A DNA stretch of 60,695 nucleotides from DASYSL01 sp036003365 (GTDB taxonomy: Bacteria > Eisenbacteria > RBG-16-71-46 > DASYSL01): NCBI GenBank assembly GCA_036003365.1, contig DASYSL010000004.1:1-60695 (forward strand), in the 5' to 3' direction. The number at the start of each line of letters is the position of its first letter. Within the stretch, counting starts at the first letter, position 1. Positions 24,251-33,067 of this stretch are shown piece by piece. Under the pieces are notes generated by a model that was given only the letters and a program-made list of their open reading frames with translations, ran no database searches and was not told where the DNA came from. A program made the position numbers and the translations under genes.

Positions 24251-24976
24251 TTGAACAAGGTGGTGTCGAGCGCCAAGGCGGCCCTCAAGAAGGCCGGCGT
24301 CAAGGATGGCTGCACGATCCTGGCCGGCGGTTTCGGGTTGTGCGGCATTCCCGAGAATTTGATCGCTGCACTCGTCGAGCTCGGCGTGAAGGACCTGACC
24401 ATCGTCTCCAACAACGCGGGCGTGGACGACTTCGGGCTGGGCTTGCTGCTTGCCACGCGCCAGGTGAAGAAGATGATCTCCTCCTACGTGGGGGAGAACG
24501 CCACCTTCGAGCGCCAGTTCCTGGACGGCACGCTCCAGGTCGAGCTCGTGCCGCAGGGCACCCTGGCCGAGCGCATCCGCGCCGGCGGCGCGGGCATTCC
24601 TGCGTTCTTCACGCCCACGGGCGCCGGCACGCCCATCGCCGAAGGCAAGGAGACGCGCGTCATCGACGGCGTCGAGTGCATCCTGGAGAAGGGCATTCGC
24701 GGCGACATTGCCATCGTGCGGGCCTGGAAGGCGGATCATTACGGCAACCTCGTCTACCGCATGAGCGCGCGCAACTTCAATCCGATGATGGCCACGGCGG
24801 GTCGCGTGACCATCGCCGAGGTGGAGAAGATCGTGAGCCCCGGCAAGCTCGATCCCGACCACGTGCACACGCCCGGCGTGTACGTGAATCACCTCGTGCG
24901 CGCCAAGAACCTCGAGAAGCGGATCGAGCAGCGCACGGTGCGGCCGCGCGAGACCGCGGCCCAGGGAGCGGCATGA
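24251..24976 (+). CDS. scoA: 3-oxoacid CoA-transferase subunit A
   Basis: A 241-residue CoA-transferase alpha subunit. It begins with a TTG preceded by GAGGAAT and shows KDGCTILAGGFGLCGIPENLI, LTIVSNNAGVDDFGLG and the late motif DHYGNLVYR. With subunit B it would exchange CoA between succinyl-CoA and acetoacetate (or a similar 3-oxoacid). The mutase upstream makes succinyl-CoA, the usual donor. Subunit B is not adjacent: an aconitase-family gene starts inside this gene's stop codon (ATGA) and separates the two. Confidence 0.9.
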   Translation: MNKVVSSAKAALKKAGVKDGCTILAGGFGLCGIPENLIAALVELGVKDLTIVSNNAGVDDFGLGLLLATRQVKKMISSYVGENATFERQFLDGTLQVELVPQGTLAERIRAGGAGIPAFFTPTGAGTPIAEGKETRVIDGVECILEKGIRGDIAIVRAWKADHYGNLVYRMSARNFNPMMATAGRVTIAEVEKIVSPGKLDPDHVHTPGVYVNHLVRAKNLEKRIEQRTVRPRETAAQGAA

Positions 24977-27027
24977 GCCTCTCGGTGACCACGCCGATCC
25001 GCCCCGCGCGTCTGCGCCCGGGCGCCACGCAGGAGAAGATCGACGCGCGCTCGCGCGACGAGGCGCCCGCGGCCGTGGGCGGTCATCTCGTGCGCGGCAA
25101 GGCGCTCGTGTTCTGGGACGAGAAGGTTCCGGGCAAGAAGCGCGACGCCATCGACACCGACCAGATCACGCCCGCGGCCGATTGCGTCTCCGAGTCGCTC
25201 GCCACGCTCGATGAGCGCTGGAAGAAGGGCTCGTTCCGTCACCTCATGCCGGATTTCGTGCAGCGCGTGCAGGGCGGAGCCAACTTCCTCGTGGCCGGTG
25301 ACCGCTTCGCCATCGGCTCGTCGCGCGAGATGTCTCCGGCCGGGCTCAAGGGCGTGGCCGAAGAGGCCGGGCTCGAGATGGTCGTCGTGTGCGCCAACAA
25401 CATGGGTGACATCTTCCGCCGCAACTCCTTCAACTTGGGCTTGCAGGTCGTGCAGTGCCCTGAGGCGGTGGCCGACGCCCAGGACGGCGACGAGATGACT
25501 TTCGACACCGACACGCGCGCGCTCGCCAACCTGACGCGCGGCAAGACCTACGCGCCGGTGCCGCTCTCGCCCAAGGAAGACGAGATCCGGCGGAGCGGGG
25601 GCATCTTCGCCGTGGGGCGCCGCGAGTTCGCCGAGTCGGTGCGCAAAGCACCCGCCATCGAGTTCCCAGACGCCGCCACGGCGCGCCGGCTCACCACCAC
25701 CGAGCAGATCGTGTGGGCGCATCGCGTCGACAAGGACGCGCGCGTGGAGCCGGGGCAGACGCTTCGCGTGTACGCCGACTTGCTGCCCGCCTCGGACGGC
25801 ACGGCGCCGTTTTCGATCCACACCTTCAATCAGATCACGGGCGGCGACACCATCGAGCCGCGGCAGGCGGCGATCGCCAACGACCACTTTGTCTTCACCG
25901 GTAAGGAAGCGGACGACAAGCAGACCTCGATCGGCCGCGAATTCGCGCGGGCCATGGGCATCGAATCGCCGTATTACGCCACGCCCGGCGCCGGCATCTT
26001 CCACTTCTATTTTCCCGAGCAGGGGCTGATCGTCCCTGGCGGCTTCTACCCGGGCGCCGACTCGCACAGCCGGGCCTACGGCGCGTACGGTGCGGTGGGC
26101 ATCGGCGTCGGCTCCACCACGCTCGGCTTCGGATGGTCGACCGGCTACATCTATTTCACGCTCGCCAAGCAGCGCCGCGTGGTGATCCGCGGCCGCCTGC
26201 AGCCTTGGGTGACCGGCAAGGACATCGTGCTGGCGCTCCTCAAGCGCTGGGGCGCGAAGCAATCGGAAGGCATGAGCGTGGAGTTCGTCGATCGCGATCT
26301 GCAGTTGCCCATGCCGTACCGCAATACGATCGCCAACATGATGGCCGAGGCCGAAGCGCAGAACGGCATCTTCGCGCCCGACGACCTCACCTACGCATGG
26401 TTCGAGAAGCGCGGCATCGCCACGCCCTATCCGGCGCTCGCGCCCGGCGCCGACGCGGTGTACGCGGCCGACGAGGAGCTGGCGCTCGATGTCTTGGCAC
26501 CGATGATCGCGAAGCCGTTCAGCCCCGGGAATGCGTTCGCCGCCGAAGAAGTCGCGCGCGAGCGTCTCACCTTCCACAAAGCGATGATCGGCTCGTGCAC
26601 CAACGGCGGCTACGACGACCTCCTGCATGCCGCGCTCGTGCTGCGCGCCGCCATCGAGAAGGGCGTGAACAAGGTGGCCAAGGACGTCGAGTTTGTGGTG
26701 TTCCCTGGAAGCGGGCGCGTGAAGCGCGACATCGAGCTCGCCGACTCGCGTCTCGGCGGCCGCTCCATCGCCGACGTCTTCCGCTCGGTGGGGGGGAAGA
26801 TCCGCGAGTCGTGGTGCGGACCGTGCTTCGGGCAAGGGCCGGACGCCCTGGCGCCCGGCGAGCGCGCCATCACGAGCTTCAACCGCAACTGGCAAAACCG
26901 CATGGGCGTGGGTGGCGAGGGCTACCTCGCGAGCCCCGCGGTGGTCGCCGCCTCGGCGCTCGCCGGCTACATGGCGCCGCCCTCGGAGCTCGGCATCGCC
27001 TGGGACGCCGAGCGCTTCGGGATCTAG
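24973..27027 (+). CDS. Aconitase/hydratase family protein with N-terminal swivel domain
   Basis: A 684-residue iron-sulfur hydratase. The swivel (LeuD-like) domain comes first, about residues 45-190: DAIDTDQITPAADC, GDRFAIGSSREMSPAG and NNMGDIFRRNSFNLGL. The catalytic core follows, with HTFNQITGGD, PGADSHSRAYGAYGAVGIGVG, and the three cluster cysteines at 542 (IGSCTNGG), 615 and 618 (SWCGPCFGQ). Most aconitases and isopropylmalate dehydratases have the swivel last; AcnB has it before the core but also carries an N-terminal HEAT domain, absent here. The substrate could be citrate/isocitrate, methylcitrate-derived or another hydroxy-diacid. The ATG overlaps the scoA stop and scoB starts eight bases after this gene, so all three are co-translated. 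Confidence 0.85.
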   Translation: MSLSVTTPIRPARLRPGATQEKIDARSRDEAPAAVGGHLVRGKALVFWDEKVPGKKRDAIDTDQITPAADCVSESLATLDERWKKGSFRHLMPDFVQRVQGGANFLVAGDRFAIGSSREMSPAGLKGVAEEAGLEMVVVCANNMGDIFRRNSFNLGLQVVQCPEAVADAQDGDEMTFDTDTRALANLTRGKTYAPVPLSPKEDEIRRSGGIFAVGRREFAESVRKAPAIEFPDAATARRLTTTEQIVWAHRVDKDARVEPGQTLRVYADLLPASDGTAPFSIHTFNQITGGDTIEPRQAAIANDHFVFTGKEADDKQTSIGREFARAMGIESPYYATPGAGIFHFYFPEQGLIVPGGFYPGADSHSRAYGAYGAVGIGVGSTTLGFGWSTGYIYFTLAKQRRVVIRGRLQPWVTGKDIVLALLKRWGAKQSEGMSVEFVDRDLQLPMPYRNTIANMMAEAEAQNGIFAPDDLTYAWFEKRGIATPYPALAPGADAVYAADEELALDVLAPMIAKPFSPGNAFAAEEVARERLTFHKAMIGSCTNGGYDDLLHAALVLRAAIEKGVNKVAKDVEFVVFPGSGRVKRDIELADSRLGGRSIADVFRSVGGKIRESWCGPCFGQGPDALAPGERAITSFNRNWQNRMGVGGEGYLASPAVVAASALAGYMAPPSELGIAWDAERFGI

Positions 27028-27035
27028 GGGTCTCA

Positions 27036-27686
<651 letters not shown>

Positions 27687-27770
27687 TTTCGCCAAATCTC
27701 ACACTGTTCTTCGAGCCCTGGTGGCGGTACCCTCGTTGCCTGCCTCCCAAGCCGACGACTCGGAGACGCC

Positions 27771-28976
27771 ATGAATCGACTTCTCTTCGCCTGCCTGACT
27801 TTGTCTCTGCTCACCCTGGCCACTGCCCAAGCCGATTCCCCGCCCATCTACTACGGCCGCTGGGGCGCGACCGGCACTGGCCCCGGTCAGTTCCGGGGTG
27901 CGCATGGCGTGGCTGTGGATCCGTGGGGAGATGTGTACGCCCCGGACTACAACAATCATCGCATCCAGAAATTCGATGCGCTCGGCACGTTCATCATGAC
28001 GTGGGGCTCCGAAGGCACGGATACGAGCCACTTCGAGGGCCCGTGGGCCGTGGCGACGAGCAAGGCGGGAAACATCTATGTCACCGAGCTCATTGGGAAT
28101 CGGGTCCAGGAGTTCACGCGCAACGGTCTTTACATTCGCAAGTGGGGCAGCCTCGGGACGGGGATCGGGCAGTTCCAAATGCCGAGCGGAATCGCCATCA
28201 GCGCCAACGGAGCCGTGTACGTCAGCGAGCGGCAGAACAATCGAATCCAGGAGTTCGATCTCAACGGGAACTTCATCCGCGCGTGGGGCTCGGCGGGCTT
28301 CAACGACGGCCAGTTCAACCAGCCACTCGATGTTGCCGTGGGACTCGACGGCAGCGTGTACGTGGCCGATGTGTTCAACACCCGCATCCAGAAGTTCGAC
28401 AGCACCGGAACCTTCGTCGCCAAGTGGGATTGGTCGGCCATCGGGTATCCGAATGGGATCGCGGTGGACCCGCAAGGAAACCTTCTGGTCACCGACGCGA
28501 TCAATGCGCGCGTGGTGAAGCTCGATCCGGCCAACGGGAACGTCCTGACGACTTTCGGCTCGTCGGGGAACGCGCCCGGCCAGTTCATGAGCATCGAGAA
28601 GGTCGCCGCGTCTCCGAGCGGATTCATCTACGTGAGCGATTCCGAGCTGAACTTCATCTCCCTGTTCGCTCCGGCCGGCGTGAGCGCTCCGCCGAGCGCC
28701 GCGAACCCCGGAGGCTTCTTCTTGTTCGGGAGCGTGCCGAATCCGGTTCGCGGCGCAGCGAAGATTCGCTTCGATCTGTCGACGCCGGCGCCGGTCACGG
28801 TGGGCATCTACGACATCTCGGGCCGCTTGGTGCGGCTGGTGTGCGAGAACGTCATGGAAACCGCGGGCCCGCACGAGCTTCCCTGGGACGCCCATGGCTT
28901 GGCGGCGGGGATCTATCAGGTTCTCGTGCGCAGTGGATCCTTCTCGAGCGCCAAGAAGGTCATCGTCCTCGAGTAG
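27771..28976 (+). CDS. Secreted NHL-repeat protein with C-terminal FlgD-like domain
   Basis: A 401-residue protein with a signal peptide (cleavage near residue 21, TAQA-D). Six NHL beta-propeller repeats follow, each built as GQF..P.G[IV]AV...G.VYV.D..N.RIQ.FD. The last 80 residues switch to a beta-sandwich with PNPVRGAAKIRF, IYDISGRLVR and LAAGIYQVLV, a FlgD-like/type IX-like sorting domain. NHL propellers bind proteins, RNA or ligands and have no single function. GGAGACGCC precedes the ATG. It is probably a surface-attached or released protein; it stands alone between the CoA-transferase operon and the HicB unit. Confidence 0.85.
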   Translation: MNRLLFACLTLSLLTLATAQADSPPIYYGRWGATGTGPGQFRGAHGVAVDPWGDVYAPDYNNHRIQKFDALGTFIMTWGSEGTDTSHFEGPWAVATSKAGNIYVTELIGNRVQEFTRNGLYIRKWGSLGTGIGQFQMPSGIAISANGAVYVSERQNNRIQEFDLNGNFIRAWGSAGFNDGQFNQPLDVAVGLDGSVYVADVFNTRIQKFDSTGTFVAKWDWSAIGYPNGIAVDPQGNLLVTDAINARVVKLDPANGNVLTTFGSSGNAPGQFMSIEKVAASPSGFIYVSDSELNFISLFAPAGVSAPPSAANPGGFFLFGSVPNPVRGAAKIRFDLSTPAPVTVGIYDISGRLVRLVCENVMETAGPHELPWDAHGLAAGIYQVLVRSGSFSSAKKVIVLE

Positions 28977-29021
28977 GACGGCCTACGTACCTCTACGGAG
29001 TCGACGACCGCGAGTGTGCCG

Positions 29022-29049
29022 TTGACACCGGCGGTGCGCGTCCTACAGT
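29022..29049 (+). promoter_or_regulatory. Sigma-70-type promoter for the HicB-like/GDSL/msrB unit
   Basis: TTGACA at 29022-29027 is a perfect -35 box; TACAGT at 29044-29049 matches four of six -10 positions with a 16-base spacer. The transcript would carry a leader of about 165 bases before the ATG at 29221. Confidence 0.5.
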
Positions 29050-29220
29050 AGAGGCACCCGAATCCAACGCGTGTTCGGGGGCCGCATTTGCGTTCTCGTC
29101 GGCATTCCTGGAGGGGGTACGGCGAGGACTTCGTGGAAGGGGCGACGCGGGCCTCCCGGGACTCGTCAGCCTGGGAGCGGCGAGTCAGGCTCGTGGCCGC
29201 CCCGACCACCCGACTGGACC

Positions 29221-29433
29221 ATGCGATTTCTGATTGAGATCGAAAGCGAGCCCGGGGGCAGGGTCCGGGCCATCTGTCGCGAGTTCCCGGGATGTCGCGC
29301 CGAAGCGGTCACACGCGACGAAGCCATCGAGAAGATCCGCCGCGCCATCGCCTACTATCGCGAGATGTGTCCTTGTGACGTGACCTCGGATGCGGGCGTC
29401 GAGCTGGACATCGTGGATGCGGCGCGTCGTTGA
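29221..29433 (+). CDS. Small HicB-like protein without a HicA partner
   Basis: A 70-residue protein. FLIEIESEPGGRVRAICREFPGCRAEAVTRDEAIEKIRRAIAYY follows the HicB antitoxin-like fold (a partly degraded RNase H-like domain with the pattern P.C...G.t.eEA...i..ai). There is no DNA-binding tail and no HicA toxin on either side. Its end overlaps the start of the GDSL lipoprotein gene by 17 bases. Orphan HicB-like domains are common; toxin control is unlikely here. Confidence 0.65.
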   Translation: MRFLIEIESEPGGRVRAICREFPGCRAEAVTRDEAIEKIRRAIAYYREMCPCDVTSDAGVELDIVDAARR

Positions 29434-30121
29434 CGCTCTGGTTCTCGCTCTCGCGCTCGGCGGCTGCGCGCACTCGCCACACGACGGGCGCGCGTCGATG
29501 AAGTATCTGGCGCTCGGCGACTCCTACACCATCGGCGAAGGCGCCTACGCCAACGAGCGCTGGCCCATGCAACTCGCCGTGCTCTTGCGCGAGAGCGGCT
29601 TCCCCGTCTCCGATCCCGTGATCGTCGCCAAGACCGGATGGACCACCGACGAGCTGGCCGAGGGCATCGCGACTCGCCTGCACGGCTCAGAGACCTTCGA
29701 TCTCGTCACGCTCCTCATCGGCGTCAACAATCAATATCGCGGACGCGAGACCGACGAATATCGGCAACAGTTCGCTTCACTGCTCGAGGGGGCCATTCAC
29801 TTCGCCGGCGGCCGCGCGAGCCGGGTCATCGTCATCTCCATTCCCGATTGGGGCGTGACCCCGTACGCCGAGCATCGCGATCGCGCGCACATCGCGCGCG
29901 AGATCGACCGCTTCAACGCCGTCAACCGCGAAGCGGCCGAGCATGCGGGCGTGCACTACGTGGACGTGACAGGAATTTCACGCAACCATGGCGAAGACCC
30001 CGCGTATCTCATGGAAGACGGCCTGCATCCAAACGGACGCGCCTACCATGAGTGGGCCCAGGCCGTTCTGCCGGAAGCCGAGGCGGCCCTGCGGGCGAGC
30101 CACAAAACGGGAGAGCCATGA
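29417..30121 (+). CDS. SGNH/GDSL hydrolase, predicted lipoprotein
   Basis: A 234-residue protein. The ATG at 29417 gives a lipoprotein signal peptide with lipobox LGGC (Cys17). The hydrolase blocks are LALGDSYTIGEG (nucleophile Ser36), LLIGVNNQYRG (oxyanion Asn) and DGLHPNG (catalytic Asp/His). The Trp-rich KTGWTTDEL and SIPDWGVTP patches identify a well-spread bacterial esterase group. A longer start at 29390 would destroy the signal. Its likely place is the periplasmic face of a membrane; its ester substrate is unknown. It overlaps msrB as ATGA. Confidence 0.85.
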   Translation: MRRVVDALVLALALGGCAHSPHDGRASMKYLALGDSYTIGEGAYANERWPMQLAVLLRESGFPVSDPVIVAKTGWTTDELAEGIATRLHGSETFDLVTLLIGVNNQYRGRETDEYRQQFASLLEGAIHFAGGRASRVIVISIPDWGVTPYAEHRDRAHIAREIDRFNAVNREAAEHAGVHYVDVTGISRNHGEDPAYLMEDGLHPNGRAYHEWAQAVLPEAEAALRASHKTGEP

Positions 30122-30510
30122 GCGACCAGAAGACGAGCGAGAAGGATTGGCGGGAGCGCCTGACGCCCGAGCAATACCAAGTTCTGCGCGAGAAGGGGAC
30201 GGAGCGCGCATTCACCGGAAAGTATTGGGATCACCACGCCGACGGTACGTATCGTTGCGCGGGCTGCGGCGAAGAGCTGTTCCGCTCCACCGAGAAGTTC
30301 GACTCGGGCTGCGGCTGGCCGAGCTTCACCGAGCCGGCGCAGGAGTCGAAGGTCGAAGAGCACGTGGACAAAAGCCACGGCATGGTGCGCAAGGAAGTGA
30401 CGTGCAAGCGCTGCGGCGGGCATCTGGGGCACGTCTTCGACGACGGTCCGGGGCCCACCGGCCTGCGCTATTGCATCAACTCGGCGTCTTTGGATTTCGA
30501 GAAGAAGTGA
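30118..30510 (+). CDS. msrB: Peptide-methionine (R)-S-oxide reductase MsrB
   Basis: A 130-residue MsrB. Two CxxC zinc sites are present (Cys47/Cys50 in CAGC and Cys96/Cys99 in CKRC), and the catalytic cysteine is Cys119 in RYCINS. GCGWPSF and HLGHVFDDGP are the conserved substrate-side motifs. It repairs methionine-R-sulfoxide in oxidised proteins. No signal peptide, so cytoplasmic. Its stop codon directly abuts the stop codon of the convergent HEAT-repeat gene with no bases between. Confidence 0.95.
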   Translation: MSDQKTSEKDWRERLTPEQYQVLREKGTERAFTGKYWDHHADGTYRCAGCGEELFRSTEKFDSGCGWPSFTEPAQESKVEEHVDKSHGMVRKEVTCKRCGGHLGHVFDDGPGPTGLRYCINSASLDFEKK

Positions 30511-31680
30511 TCAGTTCGTCCCGATACGGTAGTAGGCGGACGACGCGAAGTTGCGCACGCCCGGATCGCGGTCCGTCTTCATGAGGTGATCGAGCGAGGG
30601 AAGCGCGGCCTGCGCTTCCTTGCCGATGCCACCCAGAGCCTCCGCCGAAAGTCCGCGCACGTCGATGGAGTCGTCGCTCAGCGCGGCGATCAGCGCCTGC
30701 ACGGCGGCGTCCGTCACCGGCCTCACCAAGCCCAGGATCACCACCGCGCCCTTCTTCACCAGCAAGTCCGTCGATTTGGACTGCGTGGCGAGCGCGGGCA
30801 CGCCGCCGTCGAGCGGCAAATGGAAATCCTTGGCGGTGCGTGCCAGCTTGGCGCGCTCGATGCGATCTTCGTGCGTGTTGGTGACGATGGCGAGCACGCC
30901 CTTGCGCACCGAAGCCGAGTCGGGCGCGATCTGCGTGGCCGAAGTGGCGGCCGCGAAGCGCACGCCGGCGTCAGGGTCCTTGAACGCGCGCACGAGGAGG
31001 GGAATGGCGGGCCGCCCCGCGTTGCCCATCTCGGCGAGCATGGTCGCGGTGGCGAGCCGGGTCGGCGTGTCCTTGGAGCGCAGGCCCGCCGCCACGCGCT
31101 GGGCGCGTCCCTGCTCGGGCGCGATTCTGTCGAGCGCTTCCTTGGCGGCCGCGCGCACCTCGGCGACCGAATCGGTGTCGGCGAGCCGCGTCAGGCGCGG
31201 CACCGCCACGAGCGACGCCGCGCCGAAGCCGCCCAGCACGCGCGCGCACGCGGCGCGCACCGAACCCTCGTCATCGAGCAGCGCTCGGTTGAGCGGCACC
31301 ACGCTGGGGCCCGGTGCTCCGATCTTGGCCAGCGCGTCGGCGGCCATGATCTGGGTCTCCATCTCGTCGTAGCCGAGCAGGATGGCCACCGTGCCCGCAG
31401 CGTCCGCCGCGCGCGGACCCATGTTGGCGAACGCCTCAAGGACCGCGTGGCGCACGCTGGCGACCGAGTCGATGAGCGCGTCGGAGAGCTGCGGAATGGC
31501 GGCCGCCGCCTTGGGGCCCAGCGCCGCGAGCTTGGTCGCGGCGTCGGTGCGCACCGCCGGATCCTGATCCTTGAGGCGCAACGCGAGCGCCGATGCACCC
31601 GCCGTGGTCTGGGCGAAGACCATGGCTGGGGAAGCAGCGAGACAGAGAACGAGCAGGACCCAGCGGGCGTGTCGGGGCAT
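30511..31680 (-). CDS. Secreted HEAT-repeat protein
   Basis: A 389-residue protein with a signal peptide (cleavage after VFAQ, near residue 24). The rest is a chain of about eight HEAT/PBS-lyase-like helical repeats with the pattern D....VR..A...L...G..A..A.P.L. HEAT solenoids are protein-binding scaffolds; no enzyme motif is present. It faces the acyl-CoA operon in opposite direction across a 190-base divergent spacer and converges with msrB. Confidence 0.85.
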   Translation of the reverse strand: MPRHARWVLLVLCLAASPAMVFAQTTAGASALALRLKDQDPAVRTDAATKLAALGPKAAAAIPQLSDALIDSVASVRHAVLEAFANMGPRAADAAGTVAILLGYDEMETQIMAADALAKIGAPGPSVVPLNRALLDDEGSVRAACARVLGGFGAASLVAVPRLTRLADTDSVAEVRAAAKEALDRIAPEQGRAQRVAAGLRSKDTPTRLATATMLAEMGNAGRPAIPLLVRAFKDPDAGVRFAAATSATQIAPDSASVRKGVLAIVTNTHEDRIERAKLARTAKDFHLPLDGGVPALATQSKSTDLLVKKGAVVILGLVRPVTDAAVQALIAALSDDSIDVRGLSAEALGGIGKEAQAALPSLDHLMKTDRDPGVRNFASSAYYRIGTN

Positions 31681-31694
31681 CCAAATCCTCGGCG

Positions 31695-31726
31695 AAGGGC
31701 GGTTCGAGGCGGGGCGAGCCGCCCTT
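31695..31726 (+). other. Hairpin in the divergent spacer
   Basis: AAGGGCGG (31695-31702) pairs exactly with CCGCCCTT (31719-31726), with two further weaker pairs inside. On the minus strand it would lie in the 5' leader of the HEAT-repeat mRNA; on the plus strand it overlaps the candidate -35 box of the acyl-CoA dehydrogenase operon. Confidence 0.4.
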
Positions 31727-31753
31727 GTTCCCCTCTAGGGTACATGGTTAAAT
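31725..31753 (+). promoter_or_regulatory. Promoter candidate for the acyl-CoA operon
   Basis: TTGTTC (31725-31730), a 17-base spacer and TTAAAT (31748-31753) resemble sigma-70 boxes, the -10 matching four of six positions. The leader to the ATG at 31871 would be about 110 bases. Confidence 0.35.
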
Positions 31754-31870
31754 GACCGCGGTTCCAGCACCTCGACCTCCCCGCCGGCTGCCCTGAATTC
31801 GCGGCTTCCCGCGCCCTGTCGGCCCGGCGATCGGCCCCGCGCCGTATTCGAAAGGTAGGACTTCCTTTTC

Positions 31871-33067
31871 ATGGCCACGCAGATCGCGCCCTCCGACCCG
31901 TTGTTGTCGGAAGAGCACTTCCAGGTACGCGAAACCGCGTCCCGATTCGCATCCGAGGTCGTGGCGCCGCGTGCCGCGGCCATCGACCGCTCGGGCGAGT
32001 TCCCGCACGACACGTTCAAGCAGATGGCCGAGCTGGGGTTCCTCGGTTTGCCGTTTCCCGAGGAGTACGGAGGCGCCGGGCTCGACACGCGCGCCAACCT
32101 GATCGGAGTCGAGGAGATCTCGGCGGCCTGCGCGTCGACCGGCATCTCCCTCGCCGCCCACGTCTCGCTCGGCACGGCACCCATCTACTACGCGGGCACC
32201 GAGGAGCAGAAGCGCCGCTTCGTGCCGCGCCTCGCGTCGGGGGAGATCCTGGGAGCTTTCGGGCTCACCGAGCCCAACGCGGGCTCGGACGCCGCCGGCA
32301 CGCAGACCACCGCCGTGCGCGACAACGGCGGCTGGCGCGTGAACGGCACCAAGATCTACATCACCAACGGCTCGGTCGCCGGCGTGGTCGTGTTCACGGC
32401 GCGCACCGACAAGAGCAAGGGCTCGGCCGGCATTTCCGCCTTCGTGGTCGAGAAGGGCACGCCCGGATTCAACGTCGGCAAGCGCGAGGACAAGATGGGC
32501 CTGCGCGCCTCCGACACGGTCGAGCTGCACTTCCAGGATTGCTTCATTCCCGAAGAGAACCTTCTGGGCGGCGAGGGCGCGGGCTTCCGCGAGTTCATGC
32601 GCACGCTGGACGGCGGGCGCATCGGGATCGGCGCCTTGTCGCTCGGCATCGGGCGCGCCGCCTACGAAGCCGCCGTCGCCTATGCCAAGGAACGCAAGCA
32701 GTTCGGCAGACCGATCGGCGAGTTTCAGCTCATCCAGGAGATGCTCGCCGACATGCGCGTGCGCCTGGAGTGCTCGCGTCATCTCGTGTATCACGCGGGA
32801 TGGCTCAAAGATCACGGGCGGCCGTTCGCCATCGAGGCCTCGATGGCCAAGCTCCACGCCTCCGAGACCGCGACCTTCTGCGCCGACCGCTCCGTGCAGA
32901 TCCATGGCGGCATGGGCTACATGCGCGAGCTGCCGGTCGAGCGCTACTACCGTGACGCCAAGCTCATGGAGATCGGCGAGGGCACGACTCAGATCCAGAA
33001 GATCGTCATCGCTCGCGACTGTTTGAGGCAGGCCGGCTATCAGATGAAGGGATTGCGAAATGAATGA
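31871..33067 (+). CDS. Acyl-CoA dehydrogenase (short-chain type)
   Basis: A 398-residue FAD enzyme that puts the alpha-beta double bond into acyl-CoA. GAFGLTEPNAGSDA and WRVNGTKIYITNG are the FAD/substrate motifs; the catalytic base is Glu370 in IGEGTTQIQ, the short/medium-chain position. QIHGGMGY and the ERYYRDAK segment are also conserved. It is the first gene of an operon and overlaps the thiolase gene by eight bases. Confidence 0.93.
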   Translation: MATQIAPSDPLLSEEHFQVRETASRFASEVVAPRAAAIDRSGEFPHDTFKQMAELGFLGLPFPEEYGGAGLDTRANLIGVEEISAACASTGISLAAHVSLGTAPIYYAGTEEQKRRFVPRLASGEILGAFGLTEPNAGSDAAGTQTTAVRDNGGWRVNGTKIYITNGSVAGVVVFTARTDKSKGSAGISAFVVEKGTPGFNVGKREDKMGLRASDTVELHFQDCFIPEENLLGGEGAGFREFMRTLDGGRIGIGALSLGIGRAAYEAAVAYAKERKQFGRPIGEFQLIQEMLADMRVRLECSRHLVYHAGWLKDHGRPFAIEASMAKLHASETATFCADRSVQIHGGMGYMRELPVERYYRDAKLMEIGEGTTQIQKIVIARDCLRQAGYQMKGLRNE

